Source of the DNA: Clostridiaceae bacterium AF10-41
GTDB taxonomy: Bacteria; Bacillota; Clostridia; Clostridiales; Clostridiaceae
Assembly: GCA_027686065.1 (NCBI GenBank)
Contig: JAQCTH010000033.1
Coordinates: 1 to 42,236 of the forward strand
Length of the DNA: 42,236 bases
Direction of reading: 5' to 3'
Shown: positions 26,548 to 36,700 of the stretch, one piece after another
Numbering within the stretch: the first letter of the stretch is position 1
Layout: every line of letters starts with the position of its first letter
Position numbers and translations under genes: made by a program
Notes under the pieces: model-generated
Told to the model about the DNA's origin: nothing
Databases searched by the model: none
Seen by the model: only the letters and a program-made list of their open reading frames with translations

Positions 26548-27435
26548 TTAACTGTTAACTGGCACATACTCAAAACTTGCATTTTTACTTTCTAAACTAA
26601 AAATCATTTTATCTCTTATGTAAAATTTAAATCTTGAAGTACATGATATATTTTCATAAATAGTTCTTTTCATTTCTCCACCATCTGGTGCCAATAACCT
26701 TTGAGGATAATTCTCGTTAATTTCTATTTCTAATTTATATTTCCCTCTTTTTATAACTAACCCTCTTTCATCATAATTAATTATTTTAACTCCATTATAA
26801 GTTGCTAATCTATATTCTTTGCCCTTATACAAAACACATGCTATGCAACCCTTAAATTCAAGTCCTAAAAATGGAATATCTGCAATAGAAACCATAATAC
26901 TAGCTTTTTCATTTTTAAAATCATTACCTTGAATCCATAAATATGACTTAGGAAATGAGATCCCCCAATCTTTTTCTATATATCCAATTCCATTTTCTAT
27001 AATTTCATCTTTATTATTTATGCTTAATTTCCCATTAACAATATGATGCAGGCTTATTATTCCATGATTGCACTCCATAAAAGGACATAAAGTAAATGGT
27101 CCCATTATATCTCTCTTAATTGGAGTAAGATTTTTATACGTCAACTTACCTTTTACTTTTATTTCATTACTTACTATATTCAATATTAAACCATTTCTAG
27201 AAAATAAATTATCTTTTATTTTAATGATTAATTTATCCTGACTTATTGAAAAATCTTTAAAATCATATTTTATATTATATGTTTTCTTATTAGTTATTAT
27301 TTGAATAAATGCGTACTTTAAGCCATTTCTATCTATATTTACTCCAGGGATAAATGCTATACTCATATCACTGCATTGGTGCTTAAAATACCAGCCTTCA
27401 AAGAATCTATTTTTATTATATTTACTATTTTTCAT
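26548..27435 (-). CDS. Tocopherol-cyclase-like protein
   Basis: A 295-residue protein that resembles the bacterial tocopherol cyclase family (related to the carotenoid hydratase/lipocalin-like superfamily). The diagnostic start RFFEGWYFKHQ is at residues 9-19. Later motifs are IEKDWGISFPKSYLWIQGN and many alternating strands. There is no signal peptide or membrane segment. Clostridia are not known to make tocopherol, so the substrate is probably another lipid or quinone-like compound; function is open. Its ATG lies inside the end of the Rieske-oxidoreductase gene (11-bp overlap), with AAGGA at 8-nt spacing, so the two proteins are made together. Confidence 0.78.
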   Translation of the reverse strand: MKNSKYNKNRFFEGWYFKHQCSDMSIAFIPGVNIDRNGLKYAFIQIITNKKTYNIKYDFKDFSISQDKLIIKIKDNLFSRNGLILNIVSNEIKVKGKLTYKNLTPIKRDIMGPFTLCPFMECNHGIISLHHIVNGKLSINNKDEIIENGIGYIEKDWGISFPKSYLWIQGNDFKNEKASIMVSIADIPFLGLEFKGCIACVLYKGKEYRLATYNGVKIINYDERGLVIKRGKYKLEIEINENYPQRLLAPDGGEMKRTIYENISCTSRFKFYIRDKMIFSLESKNASFEYVPVNS

Positions 27436-28867
27436 ATTTTAATTCCTTAATAGCTGGCGAATCCAATAAGTTTCCCTTATAGTCAAATCTTGATCCATGG
27501 CAAGGGCAATCCCAAGATAAATCATCAACATTCCATTTTAATTCACAACCCAAATGTGGACATTTTGTAGAAACTGTATATATCTTTCCATCATTATCTT
27601 TATATACCCCTACTTTTTCCCCATTATAAATAATGGTTTCTCCTTCTCCATTATTTACATTTTCTATAATTTCCATTGGAAGACTTATTTTTTGAGCTAT
27701 AAAATTATATGCTGTTTCTACTCCATCTCTAACTAAATTTTTTATTGAAGCTGTAATATCAAATCTATTTGCTGAAAATATTTGACAAAAATCATTTTCT
27801 TCACCAGTTATCATATCACTTATGATTATTGCTGAAACCATAGATGATGTCATTCCCCACTTATTAAAACCAGTAGCTACATAGACATTTGGCATTTCTT
27901 TAGAATATACCCCTATATATGGTATCCCATCAGATGTCATACAATCTTGTGCTGACCAATTGTATTTTTCTATAGAAGTAGGGTAAAACCTTTTAGAAAA
28001 TTCTCTGAGATTATTATAACAACCACCTGATTCATTATTCCCTGTTCTTTTATCTGATCCACCCAAAATTAATAAATCCTTATATCTTCTAAAGGAATAT
28101 CCATCCTTATTTTCATCTTTATACATTCCATTAACTATTTGAGCATTTTCTAGTGCAATTACATAAGATCTTTCTTGATGCATTCTTAAAAAATAGTATC
28201 CAGGAACATTTATAATTGGAAAATGTGTTGAAACTACAATGCTTTTAGCTTTAACCTTTCCATGTTTGGTTATTACAGTATCCTCTTTTATATCTATAGC
28301 TGTTGTATCTTCATAAATTCTCAAATCCTCAGCTATGTAATTTAAAAATTTAATTGGATTAAATTGTGCTTGATTCTTAAATTTCACAGCCTTAGCTATT
28401 TTAAATGGTAACTCAATCTCATCTACTAATTCTGCATCTATTCCTATTTTAATAGCTGCTTTATATTCACTTTCTATTTTTCTTGGGTTATTTAAACTAT
28501 ATATATATGCATCTTCCCTTTTGAAATCACAATCTATTTTATTGGCCTCAATTATCTCATTATAGGTTTCTATTGCTAATTGATTTGCTTTAGCATATCT
28601 TTTTGCATTTTCTTCTCCAAACTCCTTAATTAACTTATTATATATTATATCGTGTTGTATTGTTATTTTGGCCGTAGTATTTTTGGTATTCCCACTTAAT
28701 ATTTTTCCTCTTTCTATAACTACAACATTTATTCCTCTTTCTTTTAACATATACGCAGTTAATAATCCTGTTATTCCTGCTCCTATAACAACAGCTTCAA
28801 CTTCTATATCACCTTTTAAAGCTTCTCTTTCTTTTATTTTATAATTTCTACTCCAAACTGATTGCAT
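27425..28867 (-). CDS. FAD-dependent oxidoreductase with C-terminal Rieske domain
   Basis: A 480-residue two-domain redox protein. The N-terminal DAO-type FAD domain (about 20-370) has the dinucleotide motif VVIGAGITGLLTAYML followed by an acidic strand end. The C-terminal Rieske [2Fe-2S] domain (about 395-480) has the ligand pairs C436-P-H438 and C454-PC-H457. This architecture is known in Firmicutes (YhfW-like proteins), but the substrate is not known. It is soluble, with no export signal. ATG 28867 follows AGAGGTGAT. The mntR-like gene lies 74 bp upstream and the tocopherol-cyclase-like gene overlaps its end. Both could share one transcript. Confidence 0.9.
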   Translation of the reverse strand: MQSVWSRNYKIKEREALKGDIEVEAVVIGAGITGLLTAYMLKERGINVVVIERGKILSGNTKNTTAKITIQHDIIYNKLIKEFGEENAKRYAKANQLAIETYNEIIEANKIDCDFKREDAYIYSLNNPRKIESEYKAAIKIGIDAELVDEIELPFKIAKAVKFKNQAQFNPIKFLNYIAEDLRIYEDTTAIDIKEDTVITKHGKVKAKSIVVSTHFPIINVPGYYFLRMHQERSYVIALENAQIVNGMYKDENKDGYSFRRYKDLLILGGSDKRTGNNESGGCYNNLREFSKRFYPTSIEKYNWSAQDCMTSDGIPYIGVYSKEMPNVYVATGFNKWGMTSSMVSAIIISDMITGEENDFCQIFSANRFDITASIKNLVRDGVETAYNFIAQKISLPMEIIENVNNGEGETIIYNGEKVGVYKDNDGKIYTVSTKCPHLGCELKWNVDDLSWDCPCHGSRFDYKGNLLDSPAIKELKYEK

Positions 28868-28941
28868 AAAAATATCACCTCTTTGATTATTATTCCATTA
28901 AATTTGGTATTTAAACAAATTATTAAGAGATGATAACTTTA

Positions 28942-29424
28942 TTATATTTTCTTATCACTTTTTAAAACCACATTATTATCTAGAGTACTCTTTATTTCTG
29001 GATATTTTTCAATTACATCTATAAAATTAATTATTCTTTCAAATGTTTCTTTACTTAAAACATGCTCTATTTTCTCTGTTTCGTGTAGTAAATATTTTTT
29101 TACTCCTAATACCTGTAAAAATTTTTCAACAGTATTATGTCTATTTAATAAATATTTACCATAACTACTTCCATTTTCAGTTAGTTTTATATACCCATAC
29201 CTTTCATAATTTGCAAGATTAAGCTCATCTAGTTTTTTTATCATCTTTGTTATTGATGCTGGTTTTACATTTAATGCTTTTGATAAATCCCCTACTCTTG
29301 TAAATCCCTTTTCTTCTGATAATCTATATATCATCTCTATGTAATCTTCCATTGAAGCTGTAATTAGTTTACTGTCATTTTTTAAGTAATTATTAAAAGT
29401 ATAAAATCCCTCACGCTCCTTCAT
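28942..29424 (-). CDS. mntR: MntR-type metal-dependent repressor (DtxR family)
   Basis: A 160-residue manganese-responsive transcription factor. After a 19-residue N-terminal extension relative to Bacillus MntR, the winged helix starts at SMEDYIEMIYRL. All expected metal ligands are present: D27, E30, H96, E117, E120 and H121 (the EKIEH motif). The DNA-recognition helix region is PASITKMIKKL. The C-terminal SH3-like domain of DtxR/IdeR is absent, as in MntR. ATG 29424 follows AGGAGG. It probably represses manganese uptake genes, none of which is in the window. The downstream Rieske oxidoreductase may be in the same transcript. Confidence 0.88.
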   Translation of the reverse strand: MKEREGFYTFNNYLKNDSKLITASMEDYIEMIYRLSEEKGFTRVGDLSKALNVKPASITKMIKKLDELNLANYERYGYIKLTENGSSYGKYLLNRHNTVEKFLQVLGVKKYLLHETEKIEHVLSKETFERIINFIDVIEKYPEIKSTLDNNVVLKSDKKI

Positions 29425-29550
29425 TCCATCCTCCTACTACTTGGCTATCTTTATATTATATTTAATCATAAAACATAAAATTCTATAAAGTTATATATTT
29501 CTGTATTAATATATAGATTTATTGTATAATTATTTTTATGAATTAACTAT

Positions 29551-29587
29551 AAATTCCCTAATGATAGCAAATATCATTAGGGAATTT
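29551..29587. terminator. Perfect inverted repeat, probable terminator
   Basis: A 16-bp perfect stem (AAATTCCCTAATGATA with its complement) and a 5-nt loop, 10 bp after the stop of the small membrane-protein gene. The T-run is poor, so it could instead be an operator before mntR. Confidence 0.6.
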
Positions 29588-29596
29588 AAATTTACA

Positions 29597-29881
29597 TTAT
29601 TTTGGTCCGTTTTCTAATAACTCTTTACTATCCTTTCCACAACAGTTCTTTTTCTTTCCTCTAGACATCATTATTACCATTGATAGCATCATTAGTGGAC
29701 ATATAAATGGTGCTATTAATCCAAGTAATCCACTTATTTTAGGAAATACCTTAGATATTACTGGTAATAAAGATACAATAATTATAGGCAATCCACAACA
29801 AAGTATCATATGCAGTAAATATTTAAAATTATTATGCTTAACATTAGATTTACTTTCATTATTTCCTCTATGACAATTCAT
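29597..29881 (-). CDS. Small Cys-rich membrane protein
   Basis: A 94-residue protein I cannot assign. The polar N-terminus has CHRGNNE. Two hydrophobic segments (about 23-46 and 50-71) form a hairpin, and the basic tail carries NCCGKDSKE. Five of its cysteines lie in N-terminal, membrane-edge and tail positions (Cys3, a CC pair at 28-29, a CC pair near 79-80), which could bind metal. ATG 29881 follows AGGAGAG. It is a single gene with its own hairpin, upstream of mntR on the same strand; a link to metal handling is only a suggestion. Confidence 0.6.
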   Translation of the reverse strand: MNCHRGNNESKSNVKHNNFKYLLHMILCCGLPIIIVSLLPVISKVFPKISGLLGLIAPFICPLMMLSMVIMMSRGKKKNCCGKDSKELLENGPK

Positions 29882-30039
29882 ATTAACACTCTCCTAATAT
29901 TATTTTGAATATTTATATTTACAAATACTTTTTTATATCAGCCCCTTTAAATTATTTTTTCTATAGACTTATATTAAACAATTTTGATGAAGAAAATATG
30001 AATAAATACTTATATTATAAATAAATATTTAAGACAAAT

Positions 30040-30077
30040 AAAAATAGCTTAGTATTTCTTATTACTAAGCTATTTTT
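30040..30077 (-). terminator. lct operon terminator
   Basis: A 15-bp perfect stem (AAAAATAGCTTAGTA with its complement) and an 8-nt loop, with T-rich arms, directly after the lctD stop. Confidence 0.85.
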
Positions 30078-30084
30078 ATTTATT

Positions 30085-31485
30085 TTAATAACATACCTTT
30101 CCTGGGTTTAGTATATTTTTAGGATCAAAAACCGCTTTTATTCCTCTCATAATCTCAATATTCTCATCACTTAAAGAATCACTTAAATATTCCCTTTTAG
30201 CATATCCTATACCATGTTCTCCAGAAACTTGTCCTGATAATTCTTTAGCTTCATCATACATTCTCTTCATTACATTGTTAAGTTTTGTTTGCCATTCTTC
30301 CTCACTTAAATCATCTTTTAAAATATATATGTGTAAATTTCCATCTCCAGCATGTCCAAAACTTTTTATTCTTATTTCATACTCTTTTTGAAGTCTATGA
30401 GTAAATTTTACAAAACCAGCTACTTTATTTCTTGGAACTACTACATCTACTTCGTCCATCTCTGTTGTAGATGATTTTATAGCTTCTAAAAAAGCTCCTC
30501 TTGCAGACCAAATTGCTTCTTGCCTTTCTTCTGTATCTGATATGAATACATCTATAGCACCCTCTTTTAAGCATATATCTGCAACTTTTTCATAATTCTT
30601 TTCTATTTCTTCCTTTGAATTACCATCAAAAGTTAATAATAAATAGGCATCTGAACTATGATCTGGGAACTTTTTACCTAGATACTCTTCTGCTGCAAGT
30701 ATTACTTCACCTTGCATAAACTCAATAGCTGTTGGAACTGCTTTTGATTTAATTATTTTAGGTACAGTTTCAATTGCAGTTTCTAGTTCTTTAAATGGAA
30801 CTAATAAACTTATTGCCTTCTTAGGTAATGGTAGTAACTTTAACGTTGCCTTTGTTATTATTCCCAAAGTCCCTTCTGATCCTATTATTAAATCTTTTAT
30901 ACTATATCCTGAACTATTTTTAACTACTTTTCCTCCAAGATTTAATACTTCACCTTTAGGAGTTACAACTTCTAGTCCTCTTACATAATCTCTTGTTACT
31001 CCATATTTAACAGCTCTCATTCCTCCTGCATTAGTACTTATGTTTCCACCTATTGTTGCTGTTTTTTCACCCGGATCTGGTGGATAAAACAAATCATTAT
31101 CTTGAACAAACTTTGATATTTCCATAAGTAAAACCCCAGGCTCTACTGTTAAAGTTAAGTTTTCTTCATCTAGTTCTAATATATTGTTCATTCCACTTAA
31201 ATCAATTATTATTCCTCCTTTAAGAGGTACACATGCTCCAACTAAGCCCGTTCCTGATCCCCTTGCTGTAACAGGTATATTATTTTCATAGGCATACTTC
31301 ATAATACTAGATACTTCTTCTGTTGTAGAAACCTTAACTACTAACTCTGGAAGCTTTCTAACAAATCCTAATTCATCATGGCTGTAATCTTCATTTATAT
31401 CTTTTCCATAAAATATTCTATCATCATCTTTTACAATGTTTTTTATATCGTCTATATTCTTTTCTAAAACCTTATTATATTGCAT
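30085..31485 (-). CDS. lctD: FAD-linked D-lactate dehydrogenase (GlcD family), Etf-coupled
   Basis: The dehydrogenase subunit, 466 residues. The FAD-binding PCMH domain has [35 protein letters not shown] and [11 protein letters not shown]. The C-terminal FAD-oxidase domain carries the metal-site motif [12 protein letters not shown] and EHGIGYAKR. Adjacent EtfB and ferredoxin-EtfA genes point to the bifurcating lactate dehydrogenase described in Acetobacterium (LctBCD), which drives lactate oxidation by NAD+ at the cost of reduced ferredoxin. A glycolate or other 2-hydroxyacid substrate cannot be excluded. An ATG at 31500 lies in the GGAGGGG ribosome site, so ATG 31485 is used. It overlaps the end of lctC by 11 bp. 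Confidence 0.88.
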   Translation of the reverse strand: MQYNKVLEKNIDDIKNIVKDDDRIFYGKDINEDYSHDELGFVRKLPELVVKVSTTEEVSSIMKYAYENNIPVTARGSGTGLVGACVPLKGGIIIDLSGMNNILELDEENLTLTVEPGVLLMEISKFVQDNDLFYPPDPGEKTATIGGNISTNAGGMRAVKYGVTRDYVRGLEVVTPKGEVLNLGGKVVKNSSGYSIKDLIIGSEGTLGIITKATLKLLPLPKKAISLLVPFKELETAIETVPKIIKSKAVPTAIEFMQGEVILAAEEYLGKKFPDHSSDAYLLLTFDGNSKEEIEKNYEKVADICLKEGAIDVFISDTEERQEAIWSARGAFLEAIKSSTTEMDEVDVVVPRNKVAGFVKFTHRLQKEYEIRIKSFGHAGDGNLHIYILKDDLSEEEWQTKLNNVMKRMYDEAKELSGQVSGEHGIGYAKREYLSDSLSDENIEIMRGIKAVFDPKNILNPGKVCY

Positions 31486-32677
31486 ACTTTTCCCCTCCAT
31501 TTTCCTTAATCTTTTGGATTAACTTAGGAACTATCTCATATACATCTCCTACTATACCATAGTGCGCAACTTTAAATATTGGTGCCTTATCATCAGTATT
31601 TATAGCAAATATATAATCAGAGTTATTCATTCCTGCTGTAAATTGAACTGCTCCAGATACCCCACATGTTATTATAAGTTTAGCTCTAACAGTTCTTCCA
31701 CTTAATCCAACTTGCTTGCTGGCATCTTCCCATCCAGCTTCAATTAGAGGTCTAGTAACTGTAACTTCTCCTCCCAGTAACTCTGCTAACTCTCTTATCA
31801 TCATCATATCTTTTTCTGACTTTATTGCTCTTCCAGCTACAACTAAAACATCAGCTTCTGATATGCTATGTTCTTTCTTTTTAGCTACTACACTTTTTAC
31901 ATCTATATTTGAAAATAATTTATCTTTATTAACATCACAAATTACTATCTCTCCTGTTATTTCTTTACTTCTCTCAGGAGCAGACATAACCTTATATCTA
32001 ACTGTTGCTAATTGAGGTCTTGAATTCGGAGTTATTATTTGAGCCATTATATTTCCACCAAAAGCTGGTCTTATTTGCACTAAATCTGTATTTTCCTTTA
32101 TATCTAGGACTGTACAGTCTGCTGTTAATCCTGTTCTATATCTCGCAGCCACTCTTGGTGCTAATGATCTTCCTACTGTAGTCGCACCAACTAATACTAC
32201 TGATGGTTTAACTTCATCTATAAAGCTTTCAAACATTGCTGTATATGGCTCTATTCTAAAATTGTTAAGACTTTCATTGTCATATACATATACCTTGTCT
32301 ACTCCATAATGTAATAACTCTTTTGCTTTTTCTGTTATATTATGACCTATAAATATACAATAAACCTCTTGTTTTACTTTACTTGCTAGCTCTCTTGCTT
32401 TTCCTATAAGCTCAAATGTAACAGGGTGTATATCTCCATCTATATGATCAACATATACTACTATACCTTTCCATTTGCTTTTATCTATTAATATTTTTTC
32501 TTCTTCTATATATTCTACTGCACCTTTTGGACCATTTTTTACGCATAGCTTACACATCTTGCAATTAGAATTAATATCTAATTTCCCATTATTTTTTTCT
32601 AAGGCTCCAAATGGACAAATTTTTATAATTTCATCTATATTTAATACTTTATCTTGATTTACAACTAATTTAGACAT
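31475..32677 (-). CDS. lctC: Electron transfer flavoprotein alpha subunit with N-terminal iron-sulfur domain
   Basis: A 400-residue EtfA. Residues 1-60 form a ferredoxin-like domain with four cysteines (C21 followed by Pro, then C39, C42 and C45), enough for one [4Fe-4S] cluster. The ETF alpha domain follows, and the C-terminal FAD-binding half has [23 protein letters not shown] and [13 protein letters not shown]. The added iron-sulfur domain is characteristic of Etf subunits that exchange electrons with ferredoxin in lactate and related bifurcating complexes. ATG 32677 follows the lctB stop by 11 bp. Pairs with lctB and lctD. Confidence 0.93.
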   Translation of the reverse strand: MSKLVVNQDKVLNIDEIIKICPFGALEKNNGKLDINSNCKMCKLCVKNGPKGAVEYIEEEKILIDKSKWKGIVVYVDHIDGDIHPVTFELIGKARELASKVKQEVYCIFIGHNITEKAKELLHYGVDKVYVYDNESLNNFRIEPYTAMFESFIDEVKPSVVLVGATTVGRSLAPRVAARYRTGLTADCTVLDIKENTDLVQIRPAFGGNIMAQIITPNSRPQLATVRYKVMSAPERSKEITGEIVICDVNKDKLFSNIDVKSVVAKKKEHSISEADVLVVAGRAIKSEKDMMMIRELAELLGGEVTVTRPLIEAGWEDASKQVGLSGRTVRAKLIITCGVSGAVQFTAGMNNSDYIFAINTDDKAPIFKVAHYGIVGDVYEIVPKLIQKIKENGGEKYAI

Positions 32678-32688
32678 ATATTTTCCTC

Positions 32689-33477
32689 CTAAATAAACTT
32701 TAATTCTTTTAGTTTATTAAATATATTTTTGCTTATTTCTTCTGAATCTCCATTCCACTTTTCATGACTAGAATTAGATTCAGGAGGAAATATTCGTTCA
32801 ACTTGAGTTGGTGATCCATTTAAACCATATTTATTTTCATCTTTATCTTCAAAATCTTTCAATGATATTACTTTAATTTCTCTATTCTTTGATTCTACTT
32901 TTTTCTTATATGAAGGCAATCTTGGTTCAAATATATCCTTTTCTACCGTTAATAAACAAGGATATTTAACATCTACAACTTCTACAGTATTAGGCATGTC
33001 CATTTCTACTGTTATATAATCATCTTCTATCTTTAATATACTTCTAACATTTGCTACATGCGGAATTTCTAAATATTCAGCCATTTCTGGACCTACTTGA
33101 GCTGTATCTCCATCAGTTGTTTGTTTACCACAAATAATTAAATCAAAATCCCCAGTTTTTCTTATTCCTTGTGATATTGTATATGATGTTGCTAAAACAT
33201 CTGCCCCAGCAAACTTTCTATCTGATATTAGTACCCCCCTATCAGCTCCCATTGAAAATGCCTCTCGTATTACTTCCATAGCTTGAGGTGGCCCCATGCT
33301 TATTACACTTATATTTCCACCCTTTTCTTCTTTAATTTTAAAGGCAGTTTCTAGTGCATAAAGATCATATGGATTCATTTTTGTATCTATGCCATCTCTT
33401 TTTAAAACTCCTGTTTTTTCATCAACTTCAACTTTCGAAGTCCCTGGTACTTGTTTAATACAAACTATAGTATTCAT
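32689..33477 (-). CDS. lctB: Electron transfer flavoprotein beta subunit
   Basis: A 262-residue EtfB, first gene of the operon. It starts with [18 protein letters not shown] and has the conserved NPYDLYALE segment, the ADVLATSYT region and the [14 protein letters not shown] motif. In bifurcating Etf proteins this subunit holds the NAD-facing FAD. ATG 33477 follows GGGGAGATG. The leader upstream carries an 11-bp inverted repeat (33553-33582) that may be an operator. No lactate permease or racemase gene is attached, unlike the Acetobacterium operon. Confidence 0.92.
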   Translation of the reverse strand: MNTIVCIKQVPGTSKVEVDEKTGVLKRDGIDTKMNPYDLYALETAFKIKEEKGGNISVISMGPPQAMEVIREAFSMGADRGVLISDRKFAGADVLATSYTISQGIRKTGDFDLIICGKQTTDGDTAQVGPEMAEYLEIPHVANVRSILKIEDDYITVEMDMPNTVEVVDVKYPCLLTVEKDIFEPRLPSYKKKVESKNREIKVISLKDFEDKDENKYGLNGSPTQVERIFPPESNSSHEKWNGDSEEISKNIFNKLKELKFI

Positions 33478-33552
33478 AAAATCATCTCCCCTGATTTATT
33501 ATGTTTTAAAGTCTTCTATATAAATTTAAGAAAACATGCTTATTATTTATAG

Positions 33553-33582
33553 TTTCAATATACATAATTCCGTATATTGAAA
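33553..33582 (-). promoter_or_regulatory. Candidate operator upstream of lctBCD
   Basis: TTTCAATATAC and GTATATTGAAA form a perfect 11-bp inverted repeat with an 8-nt spacer, 76 bp before the lctB start. No T-run follows directly, so a protein-binding site is more likely than a terminator. In the rest of the 310-bp gap 33478-33787 I see only the surface-protein terminator. Confidence 0.5.
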
Positions 33583-33682
33583 TAAAAAATCATTATGTTT
33601 ATCTTCTGTTAAATTAGTATTTCATTATAATTGTAAACCTTTTACTTAATCTTGTCCATAATAGTTATTTTTCTAACACATA

Positions 33683-33725
33683 AAAAATGAAGGACCTATT
33701 CATAAAGATAGATCGCTTCATTTTT
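33683..33725 (-). terminator. Terminator of the surface-protein gene
   Basis: AAAAATGAAG (33683-33692) pairs with CTTCATTTTT (33716-33725), with additional inner pairing (CTAT/ATAG). It lies about 60 bp after the surface-protein stop. Confidence 0.65.
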
Positions 33726-33787
33726 ATATTAATTAAGATTTTCAAAAGTAGATTTTTATTTTTTAGATTTCTAAATTTTTATAAGAA

Positions 33788-36700
33788 TTACTTAATAATT
33801 GATTTTCTTCTATATACAAATATACCTGATGCTATCATCATAGCACCTAAAACTATTAATAGCTTACTATCAAAAGATGAACCAGTATTTACTAAGCTAT
33901 CATACTTAGTATTTTCTACGTTACCTTTATCTGTATTATTATCAATGTTATCAATTGTTTTTATTGGTGTCATTTGTATATCATGTCTAACAATTTCTTC
34001 TTCTACTGAAATAGTACCACTTACATATTTTTCATAACCATCTGCTGTAGCTACTATATAATAATCTGTGTAAGGGAATACCATCCAAGCATATTTACCA
34101 TTAATATCACTAAATTGAGGATTTAAATTATCAGCTGGTGGGAAGTCATTAACAGTTGGTAATTCTACTAATGTATCTGGTTTTATCCCCTTTTCCTTGT
34201 TTCTTTCTGTATTCGCATAGTATAACTTAACATGCGCTCCAGCTATTAATTTTCCTGTTTCTTTATCTGTAATATCTCCATACGGATCTATTAAACAAGT
34301 TGCTATATTTATCTCTCCATCATTATTAACTTTTATTTTTGAAGAACCAACTTCTATCTTTAATCCATTTGCTAAATTATAATATACATTTGCATAATAT
34401 ACTTTATTCTTCTCTAATCCACTAAAGTTAAATATTCCATCATTAACTTCATCATTTAGATTTACTTCCTCAGTGATTCCACTAACTGAGTTTCCATTTT
34501 CATCTACTATCATTACTTTATAGTTTGAATAATTATTAATTGATTTAATATCACCATTTGGATCTTTTAATAAAAGAAGTCCTGTAACAGTATTTGATGC
34601 ATTATAATTTTCTTTTCCTTCTGATGTAACTGCTCCAGCATTGGTCTTTTGATGGAATGTTATCATTTTTGTTTGATTCCCTATCTTAATAGGTTTTGTT
34701 ATCTTAACATCATATATTACATTTCCCTTTGGTATAGCAATTTTATACTTACCATCTGATTTTGTAGTTACCTTAGCATAGAATTCTGGTATTCCATTGT
34801 TATCAAAATCTTTTGATACTTCTACTACTGCATCTGAAATAGGTAATCCTGTATTATTATCAACAACTACCCCTTTTATGCTTCCTGGTGCAAAATGAAG
34901 TACTGCATTGTTTTGTACTGGAACATCTAACCCATTTACTTTAGCTGAAACTGTTACTGTAACCATTTCGTCCCCAGTTACTTTAGATGATTGTAATGTA
35001 AATAAAGCATTTCCATCTTTATCTGTCACAACTGTATCTCCATTTAATAGTGATCCATTTGAAACTTCTACCGTTACACTCTTCTCTGGTACTGGATTAT
35101 TATTTTCATCTAAAACTGTAACTTTTAATGTTGTTTTATCTTCTCCATCTCCAACTATTGAATTTGGATCAGCAGTTATTATAACTCTATATTTTGATAG
35201 ATATATATCTACTACTTTTTCCTTATCTGTTGGTTTAGATGGTTGTAAATTTACATCTACACTTTGTTCTGTCCCCTCTTTATTAGCTACTACCTTATAA
35301 AGTCCTACTTTTTCATTTTTAAAGCTATAGCTTCCATCCTTAGATGAGGTTGTAGTATCAACTATTCTTCCATCTACATCAACAAGAATTATTTTAGCGT
35401 TTTCTACAACACCCTTAGAGGAATAAACTTTACCATTAATATTTAAAGTTAATGGCATCGATTTATCAATTGTAAATTTAACTACGGTTTCATTTCCTGC
35501 ATTATCAGTTACTACTAAAGCATACTCTCCATCTTTATCTATCTTAGTTCCTGGTGTATATGGTTTTCCATTTAATGTTGCTATTCCTTCATTAAATTCT
35601 GGAGTCATATCTTCCTTATATGTTTCACCATCTTTAATCTTAGTAACAACTGGTTTTGTTTTATCTATCACAAAAGTTTTTGTAGTAGAATTTCCTGCCT
35701 TATCAGTAACAACTATAGTGTAAGTACCTTCTTCGATAACTTCAGCACCATTATTGAACTTACTACCGTTTAATAAAGCTTCTCCTTCATTAAATGTTAT
35801 AACTACTTTATCTTTGTAACTAACTTCATTTTCTACTCCATATATTTCTGGATTAGTTTTGTCTATTACAAATTTAATACTCGATTGATTACCTGCTGCA
35901 TCTACTACAGTTAATAGGTGTTCTCCCTCGTCTTTTATAGTAGTACCACTAGTAAATTCTTTTTCATCTAATAGTGCCACTCCTTCATTAAATTCAACCC
36001 TTCTATCATTATTATAGTATTTTCCATCTTCTGCCCCTGTAATTATAGGTGCAGTTTTATCTATAATAAATGTTACCTCTGATTTATTTCCAGCTTTATC
36101 CATAACCACTATAGTGTGAGTACCTTCATTAGTTATAGAAGTCCCACTATTATATGGTTTTCCATTTAATGTTGCTGTTCCTTCATTAAATGTAGGATTC
36201 ACATCTTTATTATATTGTCCACCTTCAAGTACATCTTGAATTACAGGTGGTGTTTTATCAATAGCAAATGTAACTGTTGAAACATTTCCTGCTCTATCTG
36301 TTACTACTAAGTTATAAGTTCCTTCTTTAGACACTTGTGCTCCTGATATAAACTCTTTACCATTTAATAATGCTGTACCTTCATTAAATATAGGATTCAC
36401 AGAAACATTATAATTAGTGTTGTCTTCCACATTTGATATTACTGGTGGAACCCCATCTACTTCAAAGCTTAATTGACTAGAATTACCCGCTGCATCTACA
36501 GCAATAGCAGTATATATTCCATCTCTATCTATCTTACTTCCTGAAACAAACGGTAAATTATTTAATGATATCGTTCCTTCATTTGAAGTTATTATAACCC
36601 CTGGTTTATAACTTCTTCCTTCAATTGCTCCATCTATAACTGGCGCAATTGTATCTACTATAACATGGCTGTTATCTGTAGTATTGCTTATATTTTCAGA

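Noticed and set aside
34908..35300. 130-codon plus-strand frame opposite the surface-protein gene
   Set aside because: It is antisense to the Big_1 domain, rich in Ser/Thr/Leu as expected for a shadow frame, and has no ribosome site.
35464..36646. CRISPR-like or recent satellite array
   Set aside because: The units are about 198 bp, in frame, and encode Ig-like domains with diverged copies. It is a protein-domain array.
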